From positions 44,048,006 to 44,112,005 of the forward strand of contig NC_082684.1 in assembly GCF_949987515.2 (NCBI RefSeq): a stretch of DNA of 64,000 nt. The letters run 5' to 3'. Origin of the DNA: Delphinus delphis. Taxonomy: Eukaryota; Chordata; Mammalia; Artiodactyla; Delphinidae. Shown here piece by piece: positions 13,401 to 26,699 of this stretch. Every line of letters starts with the position of its first letter. Positions within the stretch are counted from its first letter, which is position 1. The notes under the pieces are model-generated. The model saw only the letters and a program-made list of their open reading frames with translations, made no database searches and was not told the DNA's origin. A program made the translations under genes and the position numbers.

Positions 13401-14489
13401 TTAATCTAATTCTTGGAATACCTGTTTAGCATTCTTCAGATGGATTGTAAAATGTTAGTTAAATAATATTTCTAAGGGTACAAGGTGAAGACTGAAAATT
13501 CCAATTTCTAGTACTGTTTTTCCAAGATAAGGGACAACTAATACAGTCTTTGTCTTGTAGGAAGCTGGAGTCAGATGTTAAAATAAAGTTTACATTAATC
13601 CTGAGGAAAATTCACAGTATCTTTCTCTTTCCCTGATATTTCAAATAGCTCTTAAGTTGACAGGGGGGTGGAGTCATTAAAAAAAACAGAAGAATCACAG
13701 CAGTAAACTAGGGGTATGTGACATTCTCTAATAAAAGGAACCAGGCTCCTTGGAAAAATGGCTGATTATAGGACTGAGGCAGAGAATATGCAGCATGAAT
13801 CTGGAGCATCCTGTAGTGCCAGAGAGTGAGGAAGTGCTCAAAACACAAAAAGAAACAAACAAACAAACAAAATGAGGCATGTCAAAGGGAAATAAAAAGC
13901 AACCTGAAAAAACTACGAACAGACAAACCTGGAACAATGTGGGCAACAAAATAAATAAGGTAGTATTGGATGTATGACCCATAGTATAAAATAAATAGCC
14001 ATGAATCCATAATTGAACAAAAAATGAAATATAAAAAATGAAATACTAAAATATTAATATGAAATGGCCCAATTTAAAAGTTTTAAACATTAGCAAGTAG
14101 TTAAAACTCTTTTTAAAATACTGTTCAAAGAAAACATATTTGTGAACCAAACTGAGTTGCAGGTCTCCAATTTACAATCTAAGCCACAGTCTTCTATTTG
14201 CCCTGGGTTTATTTTTCAAGATTATATAGGGTCATTCATAATTTTCACAGCAAATGTAACCCTAAAGTTTGATGTTGATCTTTGGGGAATAGTAAGCTTG
14301 TTAAGATATGAAAAAGGAAATGTGAAAAAATGGGTCTAGAAATCCTTGCCAAGGAGCTACACAGTTTTCTCATATAGAGTTGACCCAACTCCTCAAAACC
14401 AACCTGCTTTTCCAAGGTCCTTCTGATCAAAATGGATCCTGTAATATTATCTAGCCTCATAAAGGAGTGGAGAAGCTCCCTCACCATTG
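10456..14489. other. Unclassified intergenic DNA
   Basis: Mostly AT-rich. A GT-rich stretch at 11407-11450 and the (AAAC)n at 13854. No gene recognised. The part near 13700-14200 may be old L1 sequence. Confidence 0.5.
13854..13872. repeat. (AAAC)n microsatellite
   Basis: Four or five AAAC units (GAAACAAACAAACAAACAAA). Confidence 0.85.
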
Positions 14490-14800
14490 ATAGGAAAAGA
14501 TTGATAAGATACATCGTTAGGTGAAAAGCCAAGGTGGAGAACAATATGTCTAATATAACACTTTTTGTGGTAAAGTAGAGGAAAATAGAGATATATTTTT
14601 ATAGTTGCTTGTATAAACATGAAATAAATCCATAGGTTATGTAAAAATTTCATAACCACTGTGAACCTACGGGGTGGGAACTGGGCAGATGGGACAATCT
14701 GAAGAGGCGGCTTTTGTTATATACCTTTTCTTTAGTTATGTTATCACCTTTCTGAAAATTTAAATTTAAAAATATATTCCATTTTAATCACAAATCCATA
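14490..14800 (+). mobile_element. Old L1M-type 3' UTR fragment
   Basis: Contains AAGGTGGAGAACAATATGTC, ATAACCACTGTGAACCTACG and a following GGGCAGATGGGACAATCTG, similar to old L1 3' UTRs. No coding frame. Confidence 0.45.
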
Positions 14801-14829
14801 TTCAACTAACTTAAGTTTGAAAAATGTGT

Positions 14830-15270
14830 TTTGTTGGTTTATGTACTGGAAGAGTCCAGGGGCAGAGTAAGAGATGGCTGGATAAATCAGAACTTTCTTG
14901 TTTTTGTTCTCTAACTCTCAACTCTCAGCTCCTGGGTGTTGGCTGTATTCTCTCTTGCAGCAGATGGCTGACCCTCAAAGTTCAGGAAAAATGGCCACAA
15001 GATGCATGAGTCATAGGCTTATATTATCCTGAGACCTTGCCAAAGAGGAAGAGAAAACATCTTTCCTTCTCTGACAGTTAAGTCTAGACTATCTTGGGTC
15101 ACATATCCTTCTTGACCCCTGAACCAATCATTGTGGTCAGGAGGTAGAATACTCTGATTGGCCAGACCTAGGGCATACGGGAATGGTGAGGATGCCCTCA
15201 CTTGTACCACACAGAAAGGGGAGGAATATTCCCCCAAGGCTGGCATGATGGGCAGTGAACACATATCTAC
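14830..15270. mobile_element. Possible ancient interspersed repeat
   Basis: Contains ACCAATCATTGTGGTCAGGA and ACTCTGATTGGCCAGACC, motifs I associate with a widespread old repeat. Family not determined. Confidence 0.35.
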
Positions 15271-15820
15271 TATAGAGCCAAATGTACTTAAAACCAGAAC
15301 AAATCCAAATCCCTAGGCATTTATATCTAGACTTACTGCAGAACTCAGGGATCCACAAGATGCTAGGGACCTGGAAAATGACCATTCATCATATAAAAGT
15401 TTGCTCTCCATTTATGTGGGCGTGAAGTTGACATCCTTCTCTAAGACCCTACCTGACTAACGTTGCTATAACAAACTGGAAAACACATCAAGCCCCTTCC
15501 CCTCACACACTGTTTATTCACTCCTGATATAAATAGTTTTAGAGTCTAAACTTAAATGATGAGACAAAGGAAGATGTTTGCCAAAAGAAAGAGTAATGCA
15601 AGAAGCTCTGATTTCAGAAATGCTGAATTAATCTTCATAACGCTGCCAAATTTTTAGAAAGTAAAAAACTCAGCTAAGCTCATTAAGAAATCGTCTAACA
15701 TGATGATTGAAGACAAAAGGGTGGATATTCAGTTAGTGAGTTACCCAGCTCATGCATCTTGCAGCTTTTTCAGAACCTTGGGAGAACCCACCTGCTTCAA
15801 GAGAGAAAGCTGCTACACTC

Positions 15821-15867
15821 AAAAATATCTACACATTAAAAAAAAAAAAAAAAAAAATCTACACACT
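15821..15867. repeat. Short direct repeats flanking a poly(A) run
   Basis: ATCTACACA occurs before and after a run of about 20 A (15838-15857), another possible poly(A)-only insert. Confidence 0.6.
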
Positions 15868-15985
15868 ATGCGTTGTGAGAGGAAGCAGGGTGAACTAAGC
15901 CTCTCAAATCCCTTTAAACGCCAGTTTCCTCATCTGCAAAATGGAGATAAATTTGTTTTGCAAAGCTGTTGGGAGTTGTATTTGT

Positions 15986-16440
15986 GCCCTATTGCTGCTA
16001 TAACAAATACTACAAACTTAGTGGCTTCAAACAACACAAACTTATCTATAGTTCTGGCAGTCAGAGTCCGAAATGGGTCAGCAGGGTTGTATTCTTTCTG
16101 GATTCTCTAGAGGGATAATCCTTTTTTTTTTTTTTTTTGCCTTTTCTAGGTTCTAGAGGCTACCCACATTCCTTAGCTCATGGCCACATCACTCCAACTT
16201 CTGCTTCTGTGGTCACATCTTCCTTTCCAATGCTGACCCTCCTGCCTCCCTCTTACAACGATCCTTGTGATTACACTGGCCCACCCAGATAATCCAGGGT
16301 AATCTTCCCATATCATGATCCTTAGCTCAGTCACATCTGTAAGGTCCTTTTTGCCATACAGGATAACATACTTATAGGATTCAGGGATTAGAACACAGAC
16401 ATCTTTGGAGGTCATTATTCTGCCTGCTACAGGAGTATAA
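15986..16440. mobile_element. Ancient interspersed repeat, related type
   Basis: Starts with GCTGCTATAACAAATACTAC and contains TCTGTAAGGTCC, ATCTTTGGAGGTCATTATTC. Similar in head to the copy at 6965 but with a different body. A 17-T run at about 16122 interrupts it. Confidence 0.5.
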
Positions 16441-19004
16441 AATGAAACAATATCTGTGACTATTCTTAGCAATGTGCTTGCCACATAGCAGACATTTGAC
16501 CAATACCTCTTTGCAGTTTGTAAATGTTAGCAATTCAGATATTTGACTGTGCATCCTGTCCAGCATTAAATTCTTAGATGTTCAGTATCTTTGTGGGGGC
16601 AGAATACACAATGCTATGTTCTCATGGATGCCAACCTAATTTTATACATTTATGAGCTCTGTGTACTGACCTTAGAAGATACTTTCTGTCCAAAAGTAAA
16701 GGGCAGTCCTTGAATAGAACTATTTTAAATAGCAAATGGTAAACATGCAAGTTCTCTTCAGTTACTCTTTAACCGAAGACCAAATGCCGCACACAAACTG
16801 TGGAGAATTTTCAGAGAATACTCAATGTCCTGAAGAATGTTACATCTTGTAAAAGATAGTAAAAGGGTTATTTCATCAAAGTATGTTGTAAGAGGTCAAG
16901 ATGTAACAATACAGATATTGGTGCCTCAGCAGATCTCCTAATTTGTATTTGGGTTAACAGGTTCCCGGGGCATCTCAGCCTCTCTTTTTTGGGGAGGGTC
17001 CTGCTGGCTGCAAACTGTACTCAGTGCAGCCCAGTGGCCCTGAATCAGGTTGGTGGATGCTAAATTGTGAGTTTTTCTCTAGGCCCATTATACTCCAAAG
17101 ACTTCAGTGGCCAAACAAAACTCCCCATCACTTTGAAGAAGGTATGCAATGGCCTTCGAGAGGCTCCCCAAAAGACTCATGAAGCTTAGTTCACATATCT
17201 AAAGAAAGGTAAGATGAAGTCTCCACTAATTTTAGTGAAAAAACACCCATGATACCCAGAGGGGCCAATCTTTGCAGTAATGATGCAAGTATTTGGTATG
17301 CAAGTATCTGCAGTATTTGGTATGATGGGCCATCCCTAGTATGTGTTCTTTCTGGTTAACAATAGTCTTTGTTTAGTAGTCACTCTCCTATGAGGAAATG
17401 CTAATGTAATCCTCACAGTCTTCTGCTGCTGGCTGGGACCTATTATCAATAGGTCATAAATAAACGACTACCACATAGGAAAGACAGTATGATTATATAT
17501 ACTCCTACTACTTCCAATTACAGTTAGAGCAACTATTATAAGGTTGTACTCCTACAGCCACCCTACGGAGAAAATGAGAGGAAAATGTTCCATTAGCTTA
17601 ATGAAGAGAGCACAGCAGGGGCACAAATTTTCTCACTATTAGCACCTATGGCGCTACATGAGGGAAGCTGGAGATGCAGGGTAACAATTAAACTTTCTGA
17701 CAATTAGCCCCTACAAAGTGTGTTCCCTGAACCCAAAGGAGACATTTAAAGAATCACATTTACATTTTTCTCACCTCTTATCTATGAAATTTGAGTGAGT
17801 CATTTGCTTGTGGAAACAGAGGGAGTCAGGATGAAAGTTTATTTCAGAGTTGACTACAAAGTATTGTTGGCAGGCTTGCTGGAGAACACACATCAGCTGA
17901 ATGGCGTGGTGTGTAAAAGGGAAGGTTAAGAGAGCTTAAAGCCAAGAAATGTTTACACCAACCTAATTAGAGAAAATATGGATTTGTTCAATGTGAGTAA
18001 TGTAGCTTCCTTGTTACCTCTGCTAAGAAGATGACCACAGGAGGGGAAAAAACTGCTCCACTCAACGAAGCAGAACACTGACCTCGATCACACCGGTCCA
18101 CTACTGCTATTGCTTCTTATTGCCCCACAGGGTCGCTGCTGAAGAATGTCCAACAGCCCCCATCCATGTTGCAAGGAGGCCTCTCTCAGCAGGACAAAAC
18201 TGATCTTAGATGAAGGCTAACTCCTCTTCCTAGGAGCTAGCTTTGACCAGAGTATGCCTTTTTCTGTTTTATACCCCACGTCCTGGTCAGCCTCAGTAAC
18301 TCTGGATCAGGACTGATTCAACCTAGAGCCCTCTCTCCCCACCCTTCCCTGAATTTGACACCTCCAGGAATTGGGCAACTTCTCAGTTTAAACCCTCGAA
18401 ATACCCTCAGAGGGGTTTCCTGGATTACAAATTTCCAACCTCTGACTTCCAATAATAGTGACTGAGAGAAAGCTGAAAAGAAAAATGTTAAGTTGAATAG
18501 CAGACTATATCTTATTGAGAAATAGTATTGCCTAGGAGACAGTCTTTCAAGCATGATTATCCTTCATGTCTGTGGGGTTTGCCCGTGTTTCAGGAGATAG
18601 TCTGCGACTACAGTTAGTCTTTAGGTGTTTGGTGAAATAACCAGTTGTTTTAAAGTCATTAATTCGTAACAAGATACTGAGTTGGAGAAGTAGAGCACTT
18701 CCCAATTACACCGTCACCAGTCCTTGTGACAAGCGCGGTCACCTCCCTTTCCTGAATCGTGTGGTAGCTACTTTTCACAGCACTTGCTGCTCTCTCCCTG
18801 ATTACCAGAAGGCTCACTCTTGCCCCCTGCCACCTCCACCCTCAGGTTCTGTGGCCATTGTGCATTATGTTGTAGAAATTACACCACCCTCTGGACCTCT
18901 GCATCTTTCTTCCTCCCCCCGCCCTCCTTTTTTAACTCCAGAGAATTTGTCACTACTGACATACTCCATATTTTACTTATTGTTGTGACTTTGTTAACAT
19001 TTAT
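16441..19004. other. Unclassified intergenic DNA
   Basis: Moderately GC-rich, with a short internal duplication near 17283-17325 (GTATTTGGTATG twice). No family assigned; could hold an unrecognised LTR element. Confidence 0.45.
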
Positions 19005-19440
19005 TAAGTAGAGCCCTGGGGTGTTGGATGGTGAGCCACGAGGTGTTCAACGAAAACCACCAGGGAAAGTGAAATAGAGAAACTTATTACTCATAGGTCC
19101 TGGAGGAGGTACATGATACACTAAGAGGGGCCATGAGGAGAGGTCGAGTCAGGGTGCAGGCAGAGAGAGTGTGGCAGGACCCAGGGCACATGCCTTAATA
19201 GGGTCCTCGGGTGGAATGCTTTGGGATTCCCAGGTGAAGGCTGAATTGGTCAATTCAAACCCAAAAGAGTACAGTTTTGGTGTAATCTAAGGGGTGCACA
19301 AGGAGAGGCCCTGGGAGATGGGGGAGAGTGCTTATCACAATTGGGGGAGTCATATCAGGATCTTGTGATTCTGCGGGTATGGTGTCAGTTCAAGGCCCCT
19401 GCGGGCAGTGTGGCCACATAAAATGAATGCCAAGGCAGGA
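19005..19440. mobile_element. LTR-like interspersed repeat
   Basis: GC-richer block with AAACCACCAGGGAAAGTGAA, GAGAAACTTATTACTCATAG and GGGGAGTCATATCAGG, resembling a degenerate LTR. No coding content. Low-confidence family call. Confidence 0.35.
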
Positions 19441-19449
19441 ATATGTGTT

Positions 19450-19620
19450 ATAGGGTCGTCTAAACTCTCAACACTTATTTATGTCTTTATTTCCTATCTC
19501 TCCTTAATATAGTATAAGCTCAATGAGGGCAGGGGTTTGTTTTATTCATTGCTGAATTCCCAGTGCCTAATATGCCTGAACATAGTAGATGCTCAATAAA
19601 TAGTTGTTGAATTAAAGAAA
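19450..19620 (+). mobile_element. L2 3' end
   Basis: Contains AAGCTCAATGAGGGCAGG, TTCCCAGTGCCTAATATGCC and GATGCTCAATAAATAGTTG, classic L2 3' sequence. Confidence 0.8.
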
Positions 19621-19879
19621 AAACTGTAGGCAGAAATTTACCGAAGTCTTTGTATATGTGTGTGTGTTTGCGACCCAACCAAGAAAATTCTGCAAGGGAA
19701 AGATCTTTATAACTCCACAACTTGCCTTCCTAACTATGAGCCCTACCATCATTTTCATCACCATCACTCTTTCCTATTGCTAATAATTTGTGTCATCCAA
19801 ATTATTTTCCCCAAATTACATGGCTACAAACGATAATATTTGGTTTACATAAAATGTGTCTTATATGCATAATAGAAGC

Positions 19880-20005
19880 ATAGCAGGTGACAGAGACTTA
19901 GAGATCACCCAGTCATCTTGCCTTGCTCCCACATTTTTCAGATGAGGAAACAGATAGTAAATGATGTAGTCATGATTGCATAGCTACCAGCACTGCCTGG
20001 ATCTG
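19880..20005 (+). mobile_element. MIR-like fragment
   Basis: Contains TTTTCAGATGAGGAAACAGA and GATTGCATAGCTACCAGC; diverged. Confidence 0.55.
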
Positions 20006-23000
20006 GGGGCTTTTGTTTTAGTTTTAGGATAGAAAAGTCATGTGACTTTACAAAGGGATTTGAAAACCTGTCCTCATCAGAATAGAAGATCCCCCGTTAA
20101 ACTCGCAAGCCCTAATTCCCCGTTTGGGATCTGGAGGTAATGATTTATCAGGGTGGACCATGTGAACAGGATGAGTAGGGAATGGTTGACGTGGTGTAAT
20201 TTGAGAGGTAGGATGGAGGCCCTATAACTCCAAATACAGAACACCCCCAAGGTCAGAAATTGCACCATTGGCCTTTGTGCCAAGCTTTACTCACTCTGCA
20301 GTCCTATTTGAAAAGCAAATCTTCTGAATGGTGGAACACACAGGTTCCTAATACTTCAGTGGGTACCGTACATCTCTGGATGTTTTCTGCAGTTGGTGTA
20401 CGTGGCACAAAACAAAGCATGTTTTGCGGGTAGAGAGGAGTAGGCAGTGATGTATCGAGGGCAGGGTGGTCCTCTTCGCATGTACGCAAGAAGGGGATGC
20501 ATTGTCTGTAGAGAAGCTAAACACAATAACAAAACTGATCAAAAGTTGGTCTGCTTTTTATTGCCATGTGCCAACAATTCTAAATAATGTTAGTGATGAA
20601 ATAATCCTCCCCCAAACTCTTTTAGTCTAAATTCTAAACAATTGCTGTCGTTATTGTTGAGTTAAAATATATAAAATGAGCACATTTTGATAACTTATCC
20701 TTTAACAAACACTGTATCCTACATGTAGATTGATTTGGAGAATTCCCAATTATACTGTTTGCCCCACACGTGGACCCGGCTACACTCATTCCTTTCCAGA
20801 GTAATAACAATTGAAGATTGTTAAAGCTTGCTTTGAAAGCAGTTTCTCTCTCTAAACTTTGGGGCACTACATAGTCCTGTGTTTAAACAGCTTTTTTTTT
20901 TTCTTTTGAAATTAACAATTTAGCACAGTGATTGGAAAGATGAAGAAATAGAACTTGGGTTGCTTCAATTCGGTCTTTCTGGGCAGTTTTTATTATAATA
21001 GTGAAACAGTATACTAACTCTGAGGTATAATGTTTCTGTTTGGGAAGTGTAAATTTTGTTTCAAACAACAAATCTTTTACTCAATTAGAATAATACCTTC
21101 ATCGTTAATCATTTGTTTTAAACTAAAAAATAACAAGAAAATAGAATGTTACATCAGTGGTATGTTTTAGTTGTCTAAATTGTACCTTTTGCATATGTTT
21201 TGGTTTTATTAAAACTCACTTATCAGTTACTGCAATGTTATTTTTTGTTACTGTAACAAACTGTTATGTAGGTATAAATTCATCCCCCTTTAAAAATACA
21301 TCAATGTAATTTAAAAGTAAGTACATTTTAGTTTGCTCTGTGATATTTTATTTTGTATTTTTTACTGGCATGATTATTATATATATGGCATATATATACA
21401 TATATGAGATACACACATATGTACATACATATTCAATAAAAGACAATTTTTATTATCTGCACCCCTTTTCTGGCCATCATTCTTGTTCCTTTCGTATGCT
21501 GAAAATAATTTTGTCATATGGAGGTGATAGGTGTTAAAAAATAATCCACTCCATATGTCAAATACCGCAGGTATGCCACCAATATCCACACTGACACTAC
21601 ACTGAGATCTTCTACCAGCATCTCTAGTAGCTAGTTGTAACTTTGCAAATAATACTTTGCATGTTGGTTGTTTTTTCTAGTGATTACTAAGCCAATGGTT
21701 TGTATAACAATTTGAGTTCCATTTTTAACTCCATCAAAAGATAAGGATTCTTACTATTGTAATTACTTTGTCTTTACCGGTTAAATTAACATTCAGCTCT
21801 TGGGGTTGCTGTGCAACATACGATATGATTTTACCTACTGTTTGTTCAAAGTAGTCTTGTCACAGTAACAGCATGCTAGCTTGAAAAGCCTTGTAACAAA
21901 TAGGTAAATACACATCTTTCGTGAATTAAAGGGGGTAATTATGTCAGCCTTACTGCATTTGTGGGTGAATAACTAAAAATAATTGAAGTAAAAATGTCAG
22001 GAAATATTTAACATTAAATACAAGGAATCACAAGATTGTCATAAAAATGAGAATGACCTATAAAACACAATTTTTAGTTTCTCTTGAGAGAGTACCCACA
22101 TTAGAATATGAAAACACATGCACAAATACTCTTTTATTTCCCCTTCATTTTAAGCAGTCCCACTCCTATATACTACAGGTACAATTGCTATAATTTTCCT
22201 GTCAAAATAGATCTTTGCTATAAAAGACCCCCAAATGATTATTTTAAAAATTTATCTTTATGCTTTATACAAACAGAACCCAAATAAATCTTGATATTGA
22301 AAATATTTTGGCTTGCTAGAAACATGTAGGATTATGCTATACGGGGTGTGCTTATTATTGAGATTCATTTAAAAACAAACACATCAGAATTTGCAACTGA
22401 GCTTCAAAGTAGTCTTTGGTTAACTACACACTTATTCCATGATTCTGTCTTTGTACCAAATCTTTCTGGGAATTCCTTTTTCTTTGTGAATAGCCTTTAA
22501 ACCATGTGGCATATTCTTCCAAATATTTGATTTCTTAAATTTAAGCCCCATGACTATAAGATGGTTGATTAAGCTAGATAAAATGGTTTTTTATTTAATA
22601 CAATGAGGCAATCATAAGATTCATTTTCCTTCTGCAGCTTCTAAATTAGCTTTGAAGGCTTTTGCAAAGAGAAGTCCCCGAAATATCTTTCTTGCTATGA
22701 TAGCTTCACTAGAATCACCTCTAGAGGAGATTAATCTGAAAGACAACATGTATTTGAATACCTGGTGAATAACTGGTGGGGTTGTTGATGATGTGAGTCC
22801 CATTTCTAAAAGAGAGGCAAATGGATTCTAATGGTTTTTGATGTAAAGCAGTGATGGTGGCATAACTAAGTTAGCTGTGTTTGAACAAGAGTGAAATACT
22901 TCAAGTTAGAAGTCACCAGGAAACTGACATAATCAGTTTCACAATCATATTAAATCTTCTCTGATCTTTTTCTCTTAAATTTTGCCTAGAACATTATCAG

Positions 23001-23639
23001 TGGTGGATCAATGACACCCTTTTGCATATGTAATTATTCTCAACCTCATTCCAAAAATGATTTGAGGAAATTAAAAATAAAGGATATAATAGTATAATAT
23101 TAATAAAGTTCAATATAATAGGATAGAGTAGTACAATAGGATACAGTAAGATAAAAAGATAGAGAAATTGAGGCAAAGGAAAGTAAAGTTAGAATAGTAA
23201 AATGATTCAATACAAAGACGACAAAAAATATATATGAAAAACTCTGCACATCTTTAATAAAGGTCAAAATTTCAGCTCTCAGCTTCCTTGTGACCAGAGA
23301 GGAAAATGATCTGTTACAAGAATATATATGTGTGTGAATGAGTTCATTCTCTTTCTCTTCTCTCTCCCCACCCTGTCCCCACCCCCCGTGTGGTGTGTGT
23401 GCGTGTTTAAGGAAAAGCAGTGGGGCTGGTTAGCTTAACTAGATGGAAATCTAAACCTAACTTTGCCATTAACACAAACTTTAAATTTGTCTGTCCTGCA
23501 GTAAATGTGGGGATTTAATATTTTGCTTTTCCCTATTTTGCTAGCACATTACAAAAAAGAAAATACTTGGGATGTAAATAATAGTGACCTACTTCCAGTT
23601 CGTAAGTCATTAATAGAAACAGCTATCATTATTTGAGGG
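20006..23639. other. Unclassified intergenic DNA
   Basis: AT-rich, with TA-rich and GATA-like simple sequence (21370-21440, 23085-23160) and GT-rich DNA at 23385-23407. No gene recognised. Confidence 0.5.
21370..21440. repeat. AT/TA-rich microsatellite
   Basis: Imperfect TATA/CATA repeat (ATTATATATATGGCATATAT and on). Confidence 0.8.
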
Positions 23640-23830
23640 CGAGTCAAGGGGAATGTGTGCCATCACCCGTGTACCATTCACTTTATATGTGCTGTGTCAT
23701 TTCATTCATACACCAATCTTATGAAGATTCCTATTTTACAAATGAGGACGCTGGGTCCAAGGTTTCCTTAAACAGAGATGGCATTTGAACTGTGTCTGCC
23801 TAACCTGAAAGTCACACTATATTCTCCACT
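23640..23830 (+). mobile_element. MIR SINE
   Basis: Contains TATTTTACAAATGAGGACGC and GCATTTGAACTGTGTCTGCC. Confidence 0.75.
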
Positions 23831-24636
23831 GACCACACTGCTTACTAACCCCTCCAAGGGCTTTACTGGAAAACTATGTTAAGTAGCACAATGAAGACTC
23901 ATCCTGATTTCAGATTCCCTGAGCGTCAATCTTTCATTTTCAAAAAGGCTCAAGGTAACTTTTGTGTACCCATTTGAGCTTCAACTTTTCTGTTGCCAAA
24001 TACTACCTGAACTATTATTTACTCTATATTTTGCCTTATATGTATTCATTTAAAATTTATCAATAGAGGAAAATTTATACTATTAAAAATGTACAACCAG
24101 CATGTTTGCTAGAAGTAGAAACATAAAGAGAAATAACTATTAATAGCTGTGAGTTTATGTGGCCTCTAGGAAGCTCTCAGGCACCATCAACTGGGCATCC
24201 CAAGGGAAGCCTCTGGTGCAGGACTGGGAAGTTAGGAAGCTCCTCCCTCCCTGGGTGTGGGGAGTGGTCCTCAACACGAGTTTCCTGAGGGTCACACACA
24301 GGCCTCGATGGTTTTATCATGCCATTCACTTTTCCACTTTCAGATATCAGACAGTCTTCGCGTTGTGGTAGGGACTCAGGCCTAGAGAAGATGAAGGAAT
24401 ATGTCCACTGCTATTAGAAATCTGTAGCTGCAGCCCAGAGTACTTTATTCAATAGAGCTAATTTGGGCAAAAGTGCTGGTAGAATAAAAAAACAAAATGT
24501 TCCTATTCTGTTAAAAGAGAACAAATTATTTTCAACTCTTTTTAGCATTACTAAGATTTAAGTGCCCTGATCCAAAACTTCAGATTTCTAGGAAGCTAAA
24601 TTTGACGATTCAAATGTTTCATTAAATCAATAAATC
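23831..24636. other. Unclassified intergenic DNA
   Basis: No recognisable element. Confidence 0.5.
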
Positions 24637-24648
24637 AAGCAATCTGCG

Positions 24649-24870
24649 TTTTTTTTTTTTGCAGGGGGCGGGGATCGCGGGGTTCGCGGGCCTCTCACTG
24701 TTGTGGCCTCTCCCTTTGCGGAGCACAGGCTCCGGACGCGCAGGCTCAGCGGCCATGGCTCACGGGCCCAACCGCTCCACGGCATGTGGGATCTTCCCAG
24801 ACCGGGGCACGAACCCATGTCCCCTGCATTGGCAGGCGGACTCTCAACCACTGCGCCACCAGGGAAGCCC
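24649..24870 (-). mobile_element. CHR-type SINE, short form
   Basis: Minus orientation, T run at left and GGGCTTCCCTGGTGGC head at right. Target-site duplication AAGCAATCTGC at 24637-24647 and 24871-24881. Confidence 0.93.
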
Positions 24871-25649
24871 AAGCAATCTGCCATTTAAAAAAATTATGTT
24901 GTCAATTAAATCACTTTTTTCTATTATTTTTAAGAAAAAAATTTCAAGAAAATTCAAGAGATAAGAGTTGGTACTTAAAGCATTTCTTTCTTTCAGATTG
25001 TAAATTCTGGGAAAGCAAGCACTTTGTTTAATCTTTACCTTTAATCTTTACCTTTTTTTCCCTAGAGTCTAGTACCATATATTACATAATAAATAATGTG
25101 TCAGAATATTCTGAATGTATTTATTTCCTTACCAGGTTTAATCAGTTGTTCATCTTATGAAGAAATGATTCCCACACGTAGCAATTAGTTATGAATGGTA
25201 CAGACTTAATCTTGGACATTATAAAGAAAAGCCTTCCAGAAGTTAATTGAGCTCTGTTAATAGTTTGTGGGTTATTACTGCATTTGTTCAATGTTCCTGT
25301 GGATGAATTTTATTTTCGCTCAATCCCACTTTTGGCAGAATATGACTGTTAGGTCACCTTATAATATGTGAGTTTTGCGTAAATGTCTTTCCATGAATAA
25401 TGATGAATTGTTAAACTTTAGCAAACTTTATATAAACACTTAAACCCACTCAGTTCTACGGCCATTTTATTAACTCCCAAAGACCCATTCAAGCAATGGA
25501 GTAGGCATTCCTGCAATACAATATACAGCTGAACATTCAAAACCAAGGCCAAATGGACAATTCATATAATTTTGATAGTCTGAAGGCATAACTGTCTAAT
25601 AACTAGTTGCATGAAAAGGCCATTTTTAATCTTTGATGTAGAAGGGAAT

Positions 25650-25850
25650 GAACACTAATCAAATACCTATGTACTTAGAACTTTGTTTCATTCAATGCTC
25701 ACAATACCCTATGAAGCTTTGAGGAAAGAGAAGACCACAGACGTTAAGTAATTTATCCAAGACCACCCAGCTTGTAAATGGCAGAGCTGGGATTTGAAAT
25801 CAGGCCTGTATGACTTCAAAGATTATATATTTCCTCTACATCATTCTGCC
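25650..25850 (+). mobile_element. MIR SINE
   Basis: Contains AAGTAATTTATCCAAGACCA, CCCAGCTTGTAAATGGCAG and GGGATTTGAAATCAGGCC. Confidence 0.8.
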
Positions 25851-26686
25851 TTTATGATAAATGGAAATTTTCAAAATAATCACTTGGAATTCTTGGATAC
25901 TGGCAACTCTACTTCATCAGTATATGGGACTCACCGAAAGCTGTGACTTTATGAGGTGAGGGGAGTCATAGCATACCAGGTCATATTATATTGAACAAAA
26001 TGAGGATTGACTCTGGTGAATAGTGGGGAGCTCACAAAGCCATTGTAGAGTAAGTTCCAGAAGGGAATTTCTAAGATGAGAGTGACAAATGCTTTAGGGT
26101 TTACGGAAGCATAATTGCAAAGAATGTGTCCTATGATGGGTAACAACTGCAGGCCTCCACTGTTGCTAGTCTAACAGGTTGAGCCAAAACGCTGCACACT
26201 GTGTCTGAAGAGCAGTATCACAGACGGTGACAAACCCTCCAAATAGTGTTAGAGATGGCAATCACAGGGTAGAAACCACCTGTGCTGAATGTGAATGGAA
26301 CTACTGTTTGCCCAATGGACTTTTTATACACACATGCAAAACCATAATCACTCGACATCATTGATTTGTCTCAGGTGGGAGGACAATCTGCTTTATTTCA
26401 TATTTAACATTTCATTGTGTTAGTGAAGCAAGGCTAAGCTTCTGTTTCTAGTGGCACTGGGAATACAAAGATGCAAAGATGAATGTCATTGTCCTCAAGG
26501 AGTTCAAAATATTGGTGAGGAAGGTGGGGTAAAGTTTGCAAACTAATACATAAGAGCAGTGCTCTAGAGCTTGCATTTTTGTTTTACTTACACACATATG
26601 CACAGTCTTGTATATATGTATGTATATATATACTCAAATGAAACAAGGTTAAGAATGTATTCCACAGTTCTACTGGATGTGAACTA
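25851..26686. other. Unclassified intergenic DNA
   Basis: No gene recognised. A short TATG-type simple repeat is present at 26602-26634. Confidence 0.5.
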
Positions 26687-26699
26687 AAAAATTTAGTTT

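Noticed and set aside
15700..16110. 136-codon open frame
   Set aside because: It runs through a 20-base A run (a poly-Lys stretch) and into an old repeat, so it is a chance frame.
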